Assembly: GCF_016583985.1 (NCBI RefSeq)
Contig: NZ_NRSD01000013.1
Span: 59,187 to 123,186 of the forward strand
DNA length: 64,000 nt
Source of the DNA: Thiocapsa imhoffii
GTDB taxonomy: Bacteria > Pseudomonadota > Gammaproteobacteria > Chromatiales > Chromatiaceae
Direction of reading: 5' to 3'
Shown here: piece by piece, positions 37,024 through 46,894 of the stretch
Position numbering within the stretch: position 1 is the stretch's first letter
Layout of the letters: each line of letters opens with the position of its first letter
Made by a program: the position numbers and the translations under genes
The notes under the pieces: model-generated
Seen by the model: only the letters and a program-made list of their open reading frames with translations
What the model was told of the DNA's origin: nothing
The model's database searches: none

Positions 37024-39570
37024 GTGCATCTCGCTTCCGTGGCCCTTGTCTATTTGCTCCTCACAGCGCCGTCGTTTGCCGTCGTGGGCGCGGCCATGTC
37101 GACGCCGGAATCCTCGACACCTGAGCCGGTCAGCGCCCCGGAAACCCGCTCGAGCCCGACTCCCGATGCCATTGCGGCAAATCCAGTGGGGTCGTTTGAT
37201 CTGGCCGTTCCCAGCAGTGCGGAGCCCCGCGCGCTCTCGCCCCTGGAGCCGCTCTGGCCCGACCCGGATGGCGCGCGGCTGCCGCGACTGGAGGACGACT
37301 CCCCACCCACGACCGAACAGGATGCGGGGGAAGCGCCCGCGCTCGAATTCACGCCAACCGCCCTCGAACTGCCTGCGGCCTGGGATGAGCGCCTGCATGC
37401 GGGTCTGACATGGGAGTATTGTGGGCCGCGGGGACCGGGCCAGGGCTCAGCCGGCCCGACAATGGACTGGCAGGCCCGCCCCGGCGTCCCGATCGAGCTC
37501 ATCGCCGATCGTGTCGACTATGACCAGAACACCGATATCATCGAACTCCGTGGCCAGGTCGACGTCACCCAAGCCGAGCAACGTCTGGAAGCCGATCGCT
37601 CGACCTATGACCGCCGCAGCGGCCAGCTCGACGCCAGTGGCGACATCGTCTTCGAGGCCCCTGGACTGCGCATTCTCGGTGAGCAAGCCGACTACAACCT
37701 CCTCACCCGCACCGGCACGATCGGGACGGCGCGCTATCGACTCGCCGATGGAACCAACGTCCTAGGCACTGCCGAGGTGGCCGAGATGCACCCCGACGGC
37801 ATCAGCGTGTATCACAATATCACCTACTCGACCTGCCCCCCCGGCAATGCGGACTGGTCGATCAAGGCGCGGGATCTTAAACTCGATCAAGCCGATGGCA
37901 TGGGCTACGCACACCATGCCCGCATCCGCATCGGCAAGCTTCCCGTGCTCTACACACCCTACCTCTTCTTCCCGATCGACGACCGACGGCGCAGTGGTTT
38001 CCTCATCCCCAGTTTCGGCTCTTCGAGCACCACTGGCGTCGACATCAGCATCCCCTACTACTGGAACATCGCGCCCAACATGGATGCCACCATCACGCCA
38101 CGGCTCATGAGCCGTCGTGGCATCATGCTGGGGACCGAATTGCGCCGTCTTGATGCCTTCCAGGATCTCCAGATCAATGCCGAGGGCATCCCCGATGACC
38201 GGGAAGACCCTGACTTCGATGCACGCGGCGCGGTCCGGATCCTGCAAACCGGGCGGTTCGGGTCGCGCTGGACGAGTTCGGTCGATTTTGCCGCCGTCTC
38301 GGACGATCAGTATCTGCAGGATTTCGGCAACCAACTCGAGGTCACGAGCGTGCGCAATCTGGTGCAGCGCGGTGACATGCACTATGCCGGAGACGGCTGG
38401 CGCTTTCTGACCCGGATCCAACAGTTCCAGACCGTTGATCCAGCAGTCAGTCCGCAGAATCGACCCTACGGGCAACTGCCGCATGTTGAACTGGAGTTGC
38501 TTCCCAAGCGCTGGAACGACCGCTTCGAATACAGCCTCAATGCCCAGTACGACTTTTTCGATCACGACCGACTCGTGCACGGCAATCGTCTCGTTGCCGT
38601 CCCCAGCCTGCGCATGCCACTGCGCCGCAGCTTCGGACAGATCGTGCCGCGCGCGCGTCTCTACTTCACGGGTTACGACCTCATCAACCAGACCGAAGGG
38701 TTGCCGGCTCAACAGTCTTATCTGATCCCGAGTTTCGATCTCGACGGAACGCTCGTCTTTGAGCGCTCGACCAACTGGTTTGGTTCCCCGGCACTCCAAA
38801 CCCTCGAGCCACGGCTCTACTACGTGCTCACCTCCTTTGCCGATCAGTCCAACGCGCCACTGTTCGATACCACACCGCTCGATTTCAGCTTCGCCAGTTT
38901 GTTTCGCCCGAACCGGTTCACCGGCTATGACCGCATCGGCGATGAGAATCGGATGACCTTGGGACTGACCTCACGCACCATCGCCAACGCCACTGGACAA
39001 GAGCTATTCCGCGCGAGCATTGGCCAGATCTACTTCTTCGAGAACCGCCGTGTCCAGTTGTTCGATCAACCCATCGAGGATGATGTGCAATCCTCGGTGG
39101 CGGGCGAATTCGCCGCCCAGATCAGCAACCATTTAACCGCCCGCGCAGGCTTTCAATGGAACCCCAACGATGACGAATCGGTCTGGGAGAAACGAGTCCT
39201 GCAGTTGCAATATACGCCCGGGGAAGGCCGGCTCTTGAATCTCGCCTATCGGTTCAATGAGAGCGAGCAGAGCGCGTTGAGCTATGAGGACACGGATCTC
39301 TCCCTGCAACTGCCGATCGGCCGCCAGACGAAGCTGGTGGGACGCTGGCTGTACTCAATGCTGAACAACCAGACCGTCGAGGCCTTTGCCGGGATTGAGT
39401 ACGGCCGCTGTTGTTGGCGCGTCAGATTGCTTGGTCAGCACCTGCAGACCGGCGAGGACAGCAGCAACACGAGCATCCTGTTCCAAATCGAGCTCGCCGG
39501 ACTCGGCTCATTCGGCAACCAGATCGACAAACTCTTAGAACGTGATATCTATGGCTATCAACCGGACTAG
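37024..39570 (+). CDS. lptD: LPS-assembly protein LptD
   Basis: LptD is the outer-membrane beta-barrel that inserts lipopolysaccharide together with LptE. The 848-residue product has a signal peptide (residues 1-24), a Pro/Glu-rich linker of about 110 residues, an OstA/LptA-like jellyroll (about 160-260, YDQNTDIIELRGQV), and the barrel from about 310. Cysteines for the inter-domain disulfides are present (YCG, STCP and GRCCW). The start is GTG at 37024; an in-frame stop at 36955 rules out a much longer form. It overlaps surA by 20 bp. Confidence 0.95.
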   Translation: MHLASVALVYLLLTAPSFAVVGAAMSTPESSTPEPVSAPETRSSPTPDAIAANPVGSFDLAVPSSAEPRALSPLEPLWPDPDGARLPRLEDDSPPTTEQDAGEAPALEFTPTALELPAAWDERLHAGLTWEYCGPRGPGQGSAGPTMDWQARPGVPIELIADRVDYDQNTDIIELRGQVDVTQAEQRLEADRSTYDRRSGQLDASGDIVFEAPGLRILGEQADYNLLTRTGTIGTARYRLADGTNVLGTAEVAEMHPDGISVYHNITYSTCPPGNADWSIKARDLKLDQADGMGYAHHARIRIGKLPVLYTPYLFFPIDDRRRSGFLIPSFGSSSTTGVDISIPYYWNIAPNMDATITPRLMSRRGIMLGTELRRLDAFQDLQINAEGIPDDREDPDFDARGAVRILQTGRFGSRWTSSVDFAAVSDDQYLQDFGNQLEVTSVRNLVQRGDMHYAGDGWRFLTRIQQFQTVDPAVSPQNRPYGQLPHVELELLPKRWNDRFEYSLNAQYDFFDHDRLVHGNRLVAVPSLRMPLRRSFGQIVPRARLYFTGYDLINQTEGLPAQQSYLIPSFDLDGTLVFERSTNWFGSPALQTLEPRLYYVLTSFADQSNAPLFDTTPLDFSFASLFRPNRFTGYDRIGDENRMTLGLTSRTIANATGQELFRASIGQIYFFENRRVQLFDQPIEDDVQSSVAGEFAAQISNHLTARAGFQWNPNDDESVWEKRVLQLQYTPGEGRLLNLAYRFNESEQSALSYEDTDLSLQLPIGRQTKLVGRWLYSMLNNQTVEAFAGIEYGRCCWRVRLLGQHLQTGEDSSNTSILFQIELAGLGSFGNQIDKLLERDIYGYQPD

Positions 39571-40885
39571 CGATCGTCCCCAATCCCGACCGCGTCACCG
39601 CGCCTGGGCACTCGCCTTCCTTGCGGTGACGACCGGTCCAGCACTCGGTCAGGCGCCCATTCAGGAACTCGACGCGATCGTCGCCGTGGTGAACGACGAT
39701 GTTGTGGTGCGCAGCGAACTGAATACCGAGATCGAACTCATCCTGCCCCAGATGCAGCAGGCCGGAACGCCGCCACCGCCGCGGCAGCAGCTTGAGAAAC
39801 AGGTCCTCGATCAACTCATCCTCAAGCGTCTCCAGACGCAACGGGCGCGCGAGATGGGCATTGAGGTCGACGAGGCCGACCTCAATGAGGCACTGGTGCG
39901 GATCGCGGAGCGCAATGGCCTGACCCTCGATGAGCTCCAGCTCACACTGGAGGCGGGCGGCATCCGCTTCGCGGACTTCCGCGAGGATACGCGTTCCCAG
40001 ATCATCATGAGCCGACTGCAAAACCAAGCCGTGATCAACCAGATCCAGGTCACGGATCAGGAGATCGACCGTTTTCTCGAGCGCGAAGCGAGCCGCCTGA
40101 TCGAACGTGAACAGGTGCGACTGCAGCATATCCTGATCGCGCTGCCCAACAGTCCATCACCCGCCGAAGTCCAAGCCGCGGAATCCAAGGCCACGAGGCT
40201 GGTGGGGCAGTTGCGTGGTGGCGCGGATTTTGGACAGGTCGCGGCGCGCGAGTCGGATGGACGCAACGCCTTGCAAGGTGGCGATCTTGGCTGGTTCGAG
40301 ATGGCGGCCGTTCCGAGTCTTGCGACCGAGCTCGCCTTCACCATGGCGGAAGGCGAGATCAGCGACCCCTTACGCAGTCCGAGTGGTTTTCACATCATCA
40401 AGCTACGCGACATCAAGGCGGCGACGCCCGCCGATGTCATCCAGACACATGCCCGCCATATCCTGATCCGCACCAACGAATTGGTTTCAGACGAGGATGC
40501 GAGGCGGCGCTTGAGTCAATTGCGCACCCGCATCCTCGGCGGCGATGAGTTCGCGACACTGGCGCGCTCACATTCCGATGATACCGGTTCCGCCCTGAAG
40601 GGGGGCGATCTGGGCTGGGTCAATCCGGGCGATACGGTGCCTGATTTCGAAGAGGCCATGAACGCGTTGGGGCCGAACGAGGTCAGCCAGCCCTTTCAGA
40701 GCCCTTTTGGCTGGCACATCGTCCAGGTCATCGAACGCCGCAACCAAGACCGTGAGGGCGAATTCATGCGGCTGAAGGCGCGCGGGGCGTTGCAACGACG
40801 CAAGGCAGAAGAGGCGACGGAGGAATGGCTGCGCCAATTGCGCGATGAAGCCTATGTCGAGCTGCGCCTCGAGGAAGAGGCGTGA
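39551..40885 (+). CDS. surA: Periplasmic chaperone/peptidyl-prolyl isomerase SurA
   Basis: SurA escorts unfolded outer-membrane proteins such as LptD across the periplasm. The 444-residue protein has a signal peptide ending near ALGQA, the SurA N-terminal domain ([15 protein letters not shown]), and two parvulin domains at about residues 195-295 and 305-405 with GGDLGWF and GGDLGWV repeats, then the C-terminal helix. The ATG at 39551 lies within the last codons of lptD; a GTG at 39542 is also in frame. Its stop overlaps pdxA (GTGA). Confidence 0.95.
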   Translation: MAINRTSDRPQSRPRHRAWALAFLAVTTGPALGQAPIQELDAIVAVVNDDVVVRSELNTEIELILPQMQQAGTPPPPRQQLEKQVLDQLILKRLQTQRAREMGIEVDEADLNEALVRIAERNGLTLDELQLTLEAGGIRFADFREDTRSQIIMSRLQNQAVINQIQVTDQEIDRFLEREASRLIEREQVRLQHILIALPNSPSPAEVQAAESKATRLVGQLRGGADFGQVAARESDGRNALQGGDLGWFEMAAVPSLATELAFTMAEGEISDPLRSPSGFHIIKLRDIKAATPADVIQTHARHILIRTNELVSDEDARRRLSQLRTRILGGDEFATLARSHSDDTGSALKGGDLGWVNPGDTVPDFEEAMNALGPNEVSQPFQSPFGWHIVQVIERRNQDREGEFMRLKARGALQRRKAEEATEEWLRQLRDEAYVELRLEEEA

Positions 40886-41889
40886 CCCGGATCCTAATCA
40901 CCCCCGGCGAACCCAGCGGGGTCGGACCAGATCTGATCGTCCGCCTGGCCCAGGAGCGGCTCGCGCGATCGCCGATCGTGGTCGCCGATCCGGATCTGCT
41001 GCGGGAGCGCGCGCAGCGTCTCGGCTTACCTCTGCGAGTCGAGCTGGTCGAAGCGGGGACGCGCCACCCCGAACAGCAGCACCACATCGGTCATCTGCGC
41101 GTACTGCCGGTCCGTTTGACGCAACCGGTCGTCCCCGGCCAGTTGCACCAGGCGCACGCACCCTACGTCATGGACTCTCTGCGCATCGCCTGCGACGCCT
41201 GTCTTGATGGCCGAGGTGACGCGCTCGTCACGGGCCCGGTCCATAAGGGCATCATCAACGATGCCGGACTTCGTTTCACTGGCCATACCGAATTCCTTGC
41301 CGAGCGATGCGGCGCCGAACCCCTGATGATGCTGGTGACACCCGGGCTGCGGGTCGCGCTCGCCACGACACACCTGCCATTGCGCGACGTCAGTGCGGCC
41401 ATCACACGCACGCATCTGACGCGGGCGCTGGAGATCCTGCACACCGATCTGCGATCTCGTTTCGGGATCACGGATCCACGCATCCTCGTCTGTGGCCTCA
41501 ATCCACACGCCGGCGAGGGTGGACACCTCGGTCGCGAGGAGATCGAGGTCATCGAGCCGGTCCTGACCGCCTTGCGCGCCCGCGGCTGGTCGCTCATCGG
41601 TCCATTACCGGCTGACACCGCCTTTGTTCCGAATCGACTCGCCGAGAGCGATGTCGTCTTGGCGATGTATCACGATCAAGGCTTACCCGTTTTGAAGCAC
41701 CTGGGATTCGGCCAAGCCGTCAATGTCACGCTCGGTCTACCCATCATTCGAACGTCGGTCGATCACGGAACGGCGCTCGCACTCGCGGGCACGGATCGCG
41801 CTGATCTCGGCAGCGTCCGAGCCGCGCTGAGCCTTGCCAACGCCATGGTCGATGGCGTCCAACCGGCGTCTGTCCAGGCCGCACTCTGA
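40882..41889 (+). CDS. pdxA: 4-hydroxythreonine-4-phosphate dehydrogenase
   Basis: PdxA oxidises 4-phosphohydroxy-threonine towards pyridoxal phosphate. The 335-residue protein has the family blocks [12 protein letters not shown] at the start, [47 protein letters not shown] (metal-binding His) and [13 protein letters not shown]. The GTG start overlaps the surA stop as GTGA. In E. coli rsmA would follow; here the next gene is inverted. Confidence 0.96.
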   Translation: MTRILITPGEPSGVGPDLIVRLAQERLARSPIVVADPDLLRERAQRLGLPLRVELVEAGTRHPEQQHHIGHLRVLPVRLTQPVVPGQLHQAHAPYVMDSLRIACDACLDGRGDALVTGPVHKGIINDAGLRFTGHTEFLAERCGAEPLMMLVTPGLRVALATTHLPLRDVSAAITRTHLTRALEILHTDLRSRFGITDPRILVCGLNPHAGEGGHLGREEIEVIEPVLTALRARGWSLIGPLPADTAFVPNRLAESDVVLAMYHDQGLPVLKHLGFGQAVNVTLGLPIIRTSVDHGTALALAGTDRADLGSVRAALSLANAMVDGVQPASVQAAL

Positions 41890-41895
41890 ATCGAC

Positions 41896-42831
41896 TCAGC
41901 GACCAATGCGTTCGCGCACCTCGAGGGCGACTTCCAAGGCCTTCAAGCCGGTTTCGCCATCGACGAGGGGCCGATGGCCCATGCGGACACAACGCACGAA
42001 ATCCGCAAGCTCGGCATCGAGCGGCTTGACAGGATCGATCTGGATTCGTTCACGCAGGATCTCGGGCCGTGGCGACGCGGCCGTGAGCCGCGGCTCGGCG
42101 ATGTCGATGGTCTGTTCGATGAAGTCGAGCGACAGATAGCGCCGCGGCTGAAACACCCGAATGCGGCGCGTCGTCTTCTCCGAGACCCGGCTCGCCACCA
42201 CATTGGCCACCGTGTGATTGTCGAATTCGAGACGCGCGCTCGCGATGTCCACATGATCGGTCAACACCCGGGCACCCACCGCGGAGATCTCCACGATGCG
42301 GGCGTCGACCAAAGCCAGGATGATGTCGAGGTCGTGGATCATGAGGTCGGAGACCACATCCACATCGGTCGCCCGCTCGACGAAACCACCCATCCGTTGC
42401 GCCTCGAGATAGAGCGGAGAATCGATCCGCTGCGCCAACGCCATCACCCCGGCGTTATAGCGCTCGACGTGTCCGATCTGCAGTATCGTGTCCCGCTCGC
42501 GGGCCAATTCAACGAGTGCGCGCGCGTCGCTCAGGGTTGCCGCGATCGGCTTCTCGAGCAAAATCGGAATCCCCCGCGAGAGGAACGGCGCAGCGGCTTC
42601 GAGATGCGCGGTCGTCGGCACCACGATACTGACGGCATCAACCCGATCGAGCACTGCCTCGATGCCATCGAGCACCCCGCACCCGGCCTCGGCGGCCACC
42701 GCGGCGGCCCGGTCCGTGTCAACATCGACCACACCGACGAGCTCGACTTCCGGCATGCGCGAATAGATCAGGGCATGAAAACGACCCAGGTAGCCGACGC
42801 CGACCACGGCGACACGAAAGGTTTCGGACAT
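41896..42831 (-). CDS. Gfo/Idh/MocA oxidoreductase, possibly UDP-GlcNAc 3-dehydrogenase (GnnA-like)
   Basis: The 311-residue NAD(P)-dependent dehydrogenase has an N-terminal Rossmann fold (VGVGYLGRFHA at residues 10-20, GVVDVDTDRAA), the EKPIA motif that supplies the catalytic lysine, and GHVERYNAGV and VSDLMIHDLDI in the C-terminal domain. This form resembles GnnA, which starts synthesis of the diamino-glucose lipid A variant, but no gnnB aminotransferase is beside it, so the substrate is uncertain. It converges with pdxA after 6 bp and lies where rsmA is found in many relatives. Confidence 0.8.
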   Translation of the reverse strand: MSETFRVAVVGVGYLGRFHALIYSRMPEVELVGVVDVDTDRAAAVAAEAGCGVLDGIEAVLDRVDAVSIVVPTTAHLEAAAPFLSRGIPILLEKPIAATLSDARALVELARERDTILQIGHVERYNAGVMALAQRIDSPLYLEAQRMGGFVERATDVDVVSDLMIHDLDIILALVDARIVEISAVGARVLTDHVDIASARLEFDNHTVANVVASRVSEKTTRRIRVFQPRRYLSLDFIEQTIDIAEPRLTAASPRPEILRERIQIDPVKPLDAELADFVRCVRMGHRPLVDGETGLKALEVALEVRERIGR

Positions 42832-42909
42832 CAGGGACCACCAGACTCGACATTGAACCTTGTTGTATTATCGTCCGATTGGATGCCCTTGTCTGTGTTA
42901 GAGGTCTAG

Positions 42910-43284
42910 ATGAAACCCTGTACGATCAAGATTTCGGCCAACAGCCAGTATCAACCCGAACGTTCGTCTCCGGGCGAGGAACGCTATGTCTTCGCCTACA
43001 CCATCGTGATCGAGAACCAGGGGAGCGAGGCGGCACGCCTACTCGATCGCCATTGGATCATCACGGATGCGGACGGCAAGGCGCAGGAAGTCCGCGGCGA
43101 GGGCGTTGTCGGGGAGCAGCCCTACCTGAAACCGGGCGAGCGCTTCGAGTACACCAGCGGGGCGATCATTCCGACGCCGGTCGGCAGCATGCACGGCAGT
43201 TACGGGATGATCACCGATGACGGAACCCGGTTTGAGGCCACCATCCCGCCCTTCTCGCTCGCCTCGCTTACGACCATGCACTGA
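42910..43284 (+). CDS. apaG: ApaG protein
   Basis: ApaG is a small FN3-like beta-sandwich protein (DUF525) of uncertain role, linked genetically to ApaH and cobalt or magnesium phenotypes. The 124-residue protein has YQPERSSPGEERYVFAYTI, the ITDADGKAQEVRGEGVVGEQP block and GSMHGSYGM, which define the family. It precedes apaH by 163 bp. ATG with AGAGG upstream. Confidence 0.96.
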   Translation: MKPCTIKISANSQYQPERSSPGEERYVFAYTIVIENQGSEAARLLDRHWIITDADGKAQEVRGEGVVGEQPYLKPGERFEYTSGAIIPTPVGSMHGSYGMITDDGTRFEATIPPFSLASLTTMH

Positions 43285-43447
43285 CTCCGCGCGCGCGGCA
43301 CCCCCCGGGTCAAGAGCGGACTTCGGCCCGCTGAGGGAGCCGCCGCACACCTGATGTTGCGCCGCGGCCAAACCCGCAACCGCGCGGGTCGCGCGCCACG
43401 CACCCATTCTGGACCGAGCCCTGGACCGGGGCCGCAACGGGGGACGC

Positions 43448-44290
43448 ATGTCGATCTTCGCTGTCGGTGACCTACAAGGCTGCTATCGCGAACTGCTGCG
43501 TCTGCTCGATCGCATCGCATTCGATCCCGCGCGGGATCACCTCTGGTGTGTCGGCGACCTCGTGAATCGTGGTCCCGAATCGCTCGCCGTGCTCCGATTC
43601 GTGCACGGTCTCGGTGAACAGGCCATCACCGTCCTTGGCAATCATGACCTGCATCTCCTCGCCCTCGCGCAAGGCAACCAGCGCCATGCCCGCCAGAGCA
43701 ACCTCGATGAGATCCTGCGCGCACCCGATCGCGATGAGCTACTGCACTGGTTGCGTCATCGCCCCCTGCTCCATCACGACGCCCACCTCGGCTTCACGAT
43801 GATCCATGCCGGATTGCCTCCACAGTGGTCGCTCACCGAAGCGCGGCAGTACGCGCGGGAGTTGGAGTTGGTCCTGCGCGGTCCCGGATATCGAGACTTT
43901 CTGCTTCAGATGTATGGCAACAAACCAAAGCGCTGGACACCGGCCCTCACCGGGATCGAGCGCCTGCGCTTCATCACCAATGCACTGACGAGGCTGAGAT
44001 TTTGCGAGCCAGACGGGGCCTTGGCACTGAGCGAGAAAGGCGAACCCGGCAGCCAAGCCGCGGGGCGACGCCCCTGGTTTCGCATGCCCAACCGGCGCAC
44101 CCGGGACGAGCGCATCATCTTCGGCCATTGGTCGACCATTGGTTATCTCGCCGAGCATAATGTCTGGGGGCTCGATAGCGGATGTCTGTGGGGCGGTGCC
44201 CTGACCGCCATCCGACTCGATGATCCAGACGCCATCACCCCGATCCAGCTCGCTTGCGCAGGCTATCGCGAACCGGGAGCCCATGCCTGA
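43448..44290 (+). CDS. apaH: Diadenosine tetraphosphatase (symmetrical)
   Basis: ApaH hydrolyses Ap4A to two ADP and can remove Np4 caps from RNA. The 280-residue metallophosphatase shows the motif set GDLQGCYRE, GDLVNRGPES, LGNHDLH, IHAGLPP and FGHWST, with the ALSEKGEPG insert typical of ApaH. Length is normal. It converges with folA across 45 bp, whereas in E. coli folA lies further downstream in the same region. Confidence 0.96.
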   Translation: MSIFAVGDLQGCYRELLRLLDRIAFDPARDHLWCVGDLVNRGPESLAVLRFVHGLGEQAITVLGNHDLHLLALAQGNQRHARQSNLDEILRAPDRDELLHWLRHRPLLHHDAHLGFTMIHAGLPPQWSLTEARQYARELELVLRGPGYRDFLLQMYGNKPKRWTPALTGIERLRFITNALTRLRFCEPDGALALSEKGEPGSQAAGRRPWFRMPNRRTRDERIIFGHWSTIGYLAEHNVWGLDSGCLWGGALTAIRLDDPDAITPIQLACAGYREPGAHA

Positions 44291-44335
44291 ACGGCGAGGC
44301 TCGCCGCACCGTCCACGACAGAAGGGCGCGGCGTG

Positions 44336-44893
44336 TCACACGCGCGAGCGGGCACCACCGAGCGGTTCATGGTGACGACGGCAGAGTTCGAGGAACGTCA
44401 TCGCGTGGACGTTGCGCGCATCGGCCGGGTGCTCGGTGCGCTGGCGCTCTTGCCAGTCTTGGGGATCCCATGGTGGAAAGAAGGTATCCCCCGCGACCTC
44501 GGCGTGGATTAGCGTGAGTAGGAGACGTTCCGCCCGCGGTAACGCCTCGCGATAGAGTTGCGCACCGCCCACGATCATCAATTCCGGGACCGCTCCGGCC
44601 ACTTCGATGGCCTCATCGAGCGAGCTGGCCGGCGTCGCGCCCCGGGGACGGAACGCCGGGTCGCGCGACACCACGATGTGACGCCGGCGCGGCAGCGGTC
44701 CAGGCAAGGACGCCCAGGTCAGCCGCCCCATCACGATTGTCCGATCGAGTGTCAACTGCTTGAAATGAGCCAGATCGGCGGGGAGGTGCCAGGGCAGGCG
44801 GTTCGCGAGACCGATCACCCGATTCGCCGCGATCGCGGCGACCAGACACAGTGGTGTGGGAGCACTGGCCAGGCCAGCACGCTCGGTGGTCAC
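44336..44893 (-). CDS. folA: Dihydrofolate reductase
   Basis: FolA reduces dihydrofolate to tetrahydrofolate with NADPH. The 185-residue protein has the signature AIAANRVIGLANRLPWHLPADLAHFK, with Asp replaced in the usual position order but the WxLPxDLxxFK core intact, then IVMGRLTW, LPRRRHIVVSRD and IVGGAQLY. Start is GTG, overlapping the aroG stop as GTGA; no ATG occurs near the N-terminus. The extended N-terminus is about 12 residues longer than in E. coli. Confidence 0.94.
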   Translation of the reverse strand: MTTERAGLASAPTPLCLVAAIAANRVIGLANRLPWHLPADLAHFKQLTLDRTIVMGRLTWASLPGPLPRRRHIVVSRDPAFRPRGATPASSLDEAIEVAGAVPELMIVGGAQLYREALPRAERLLLTLIHAEVAGDTFFPPWDPQDWQERQRTEHPADARNVHAMTFLELCRRHHEPLGGARSRV

Positions 44894-45942
44894 AGATGAC
44901 GCCGGCGCGTGACCGACTCGGCAAGTTCATGCAACATCGGCACGGTATCATCCCAGCCAACACAGGCATCCGTAATGCTCTGGCCGAAGACCATGCCGTC
45001 GTTCGCTCCAAGATCCTGACGTCCGCCAACCAAATGACTCTCGATCATGACGCCGATGATGCCCTGATCGCCTCGCGCGACTTGGCCGGCCACATCCTGG
45101 CAAACACGAATCTGTTTCTCCGGGCGTTTCCGGCTGTTGGCATGACTGAAATCGATCATGATCTTCGGCGTTAACCCTGACTCCAGGATCTGCTCGGCAG
45201 CCAGGCTCACGCTCTCGGTATCGTAATTGGGACGTTGGCCACCGCGCAGGATGATATGGGTGTCCACGTTGCCGGTGGTGCTGAAGATTGCGGATTGTCC
45301 TTCCTTCGTGACCGACATGAAGACATGTGGGCGGGCCGCGGCGTGGATGGCATCGATCGCGACTCGCACATCGCCATTGGTTGCGTTCTTGAAGCCAACC
45401 GGGCAGGACAACCCGGATGCCAATTCACGATGGCCCTGGCTTTCGGTCGTGCGCGCGCCGATGGCGCCCCAACTGACCAGATCGGCGATGTACTGCGGAC
45501 TGATGAGGTCGAGGAACTCAGTACCCGCCGGGATCCGCATCTCATTGAGTTGCAACAGCAATTTGCGTGCGATCCCGAGGCCTTGATTGATCTCGAAACT
45601 GCCATCGAGATGGGGATCGTTAATCAGCCCTTTCCAGCCCACCGTGGTTCGCGGTTTCTCGAAATAGACACGCATCACGATCAGCAGTTGTTCACTCAAG
45701 ACCGTGCGCAGATCGTTCAGACGCTCGGCATACTCCAGGGCGGCACGCGGATCATGGACCGAGCATGGCCCAACGATCACCAGGAGACGATCGTCGCGTC
45801 CATGCAGGATCTGCTGAATCGCATGGCGCGTCGAGTGCACCGTCTCAGCGGCGACTTCGGTGAGAGGGAACTCATGGTGAAGCGCGCTGGGTGCACGGAC
45901 TTCTTTGATTTCGCGGATCCGCAGATCGTCGGTCTTTTGCAT
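44890..45942 (-). CDS. aroG: 3-deoxy-7-phosphoheptulonate synthase (DAHP synthase, AroG type)
   Basis: DAHP synthase condenses PEP with erythrose-4-phosphate, the entry to aromatic amino acid synthesis, and is feedback inhibited in this class. The 350-residue protein starts MQKTDDLRIREIKEV, as AroG does, and has VGPCSVHDP, MRVYFEKPRTTVGWKGLIND, GARTTESQGHRELASGLSCP and the metal-site IDFSHANS. An ATG at 45996 in the same frame would add 18 residues without family support. It is translationally coupled to folA. Confidence 0.95.
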   Translation of the reverse strand: MQKTDDLRIREIKEVRAPSALHHEFPLTEVAAETVHSTRHAIQQILHGRDDRLLVIVGPCSVHDPRAALEYAERLNDLRTVLSEQLLIVMRVYFEKPRTTVGWKGLINDPHLDGSFEINQGLGIARKLLLQLNEMRIPAGTEFLDLISPQYIADLVSWGAIGARTTESQGHRELASGLSCPVGFKNATNGDVRVAIDAIHAAARPHVFMSVTKEGQSAIFSTTGNVDTHIILRGGQRPNYDTESVSLAAEQILESGLTPKIMIDFSHANSRKRPEKQIRVCQDVAGQVARGDQGIIGVMIESHLVGGRQDLGANDGMVFGQSITDACVGWDDTVPMLHELAESVTRRRHL

Positions 45943-46067
45943 TGGGTCAGCTGGTGACAGCGGTGTTGACAAACGCGTGAGTATATCGCGATCCATCCGG
46001 ATCACTCGACCTTCGCCAATGCAGACCAGACGTGCGGCGCATTGCACGGGACACCAGCAACCAGACT

Positions 46068-46097
46068 ATCCCAGCCATCCAAACGGATGGCCGGGAT
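46068..46097 (-). terminator. Hairpin after the histidine phosphatase gene
   Basis: ATCCC-A-GCCATCC pairs with GGATGGC-C-GGGAT (12 of 13 positions, AAAC loop) about 55 bp beyond the stop of the minus-strand phosphatase gene. No T-run follows. Confidence 0.5.
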
Positions 46098-46151
46098 GGT
46101 CTTCAGGTCAGCGCCCCATTGCGCGCCTCCGGGGTGGTGATCGGGTCGGCT

Positions 46152-46829
46152 TCAATCAGACCGCGATGCGCGATCGAGCCGGGCTCGATTGAACCACTCG
46201 ATGCTGGGGCCGAAGGCACCGTGACGAATGCGCACCAATCCGGCATAGTCGACCCGCAAGCGATACCAGCGGCGCGCATCCGCCCCCAGCAGATGCCCCA
46301 CGAGCGCACGCATCACCCCGGCATGACAGACGATCAGGAGGTGACGACCAGGATGTTGCTCACAGTAGCGCCGATAAGCCTCGCCCACACGCGCAGCCAG
46401 ACGCTCCAGGGGTTCGGCCCCCAAGGGGCGTTGACCAACCGGATCACGATAGAAGGCCGCGAAGTCCTCCGGGTCCTCCCGCGCCACCGCGACACGGTCG
46501 CGGCCCTCCCAGGCCCCCATCCCGACCTCGATCAGGTCCGGATCGACGACCAAGGGCAAACCATGCCGCGCGGCCAGGTCGACGGCGAACTGCCGACATC
46601 GCGACAAGGGGGAGCTGATGATCCCATCCCAGGGCGCCGACGTACCCAACGCATCACGCATCTGATCCCACCCAACTGGACTCAGAGGATCATCGGTCCC
46701 ACTGCCACGATACCGTGACCCGCCGACCGGCTCGCCATGACGGATGACATCCAGGATCAGATCAGGCATGGTGCCCGTGATGGGGTGCGCCCTGCCAGCT
46801 GGCGCAGGTTTGGACTCTTTCAACGACAT
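46152..46829 (-). CDS. Histidine phosphatase family protein (CobC/phosphoglycerate mutase-like)
   Basis: The 225-residue phosphatase has the catalytic RHG motif in DVIRHGEP, the second conserved Arg in SPLSRCRQFA, GAWEGRDR and the C-terminal CHAGVMRAL that supplies the second His. The GSRYRGSGTDDPLSPVGW segment and size resemble alpha-ribazole phosphatases (CobC), which would suit a B12 producer, but the gene is 9 kb from the cobalamin cluster and substrate cannot be inferred safely. The ATG at 46829 has AGGAG upstream at short spacing; the ATG at 46769 (MPDLILDVIRHG) fits the fold start better. Confidence 0.75.
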   Translation of the reverse strand: MSLKESKPAPAGRAHPITGTMPDLILDVIRHGEPVGGSRYRGSGTDDPLSPVGWDQMRDALGTSAPWDGIISSPLSRCRQFAVDLAARHGLPLVVDPDLIEVGMGAWEGRDRVAVAREDPEDFAAFYRDPVGQRPLGAEPLERLAARVGEAYRRYCEQHPGRHLLIVCHAGVMRALVGHLLGADARRWYRLRVDYAGLVRIRHGAFGPSIEWFNRARLDRASRSD

Positions 46830-46846
46830 GGGCTCCTGCAGGTCAC

Positions 46847-46862
46847 ACCCCCATGCGGGGGT
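46847..46862. other. Perfect GC-rich hairpin between divergent genes
   Basis: ACCCCC and GGGGGT pair around ATGC in the 65-bp space between the phosphatase start and the next gene. Its role is unclear; it may shield the ribosome-binding region of either transcript. Confidence 0.35.
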
Positions 46863-46894
46863 CCGGACATTTCGATCAATTCAGGCTAGACGCG

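Noticed and set aside
46152..46829. Naming the histidine phosphatase cobC
   Set aside because: The motif set fits the broad family and the gene is about 9 kb from the cobalamin cluster; context does not support a substrate.
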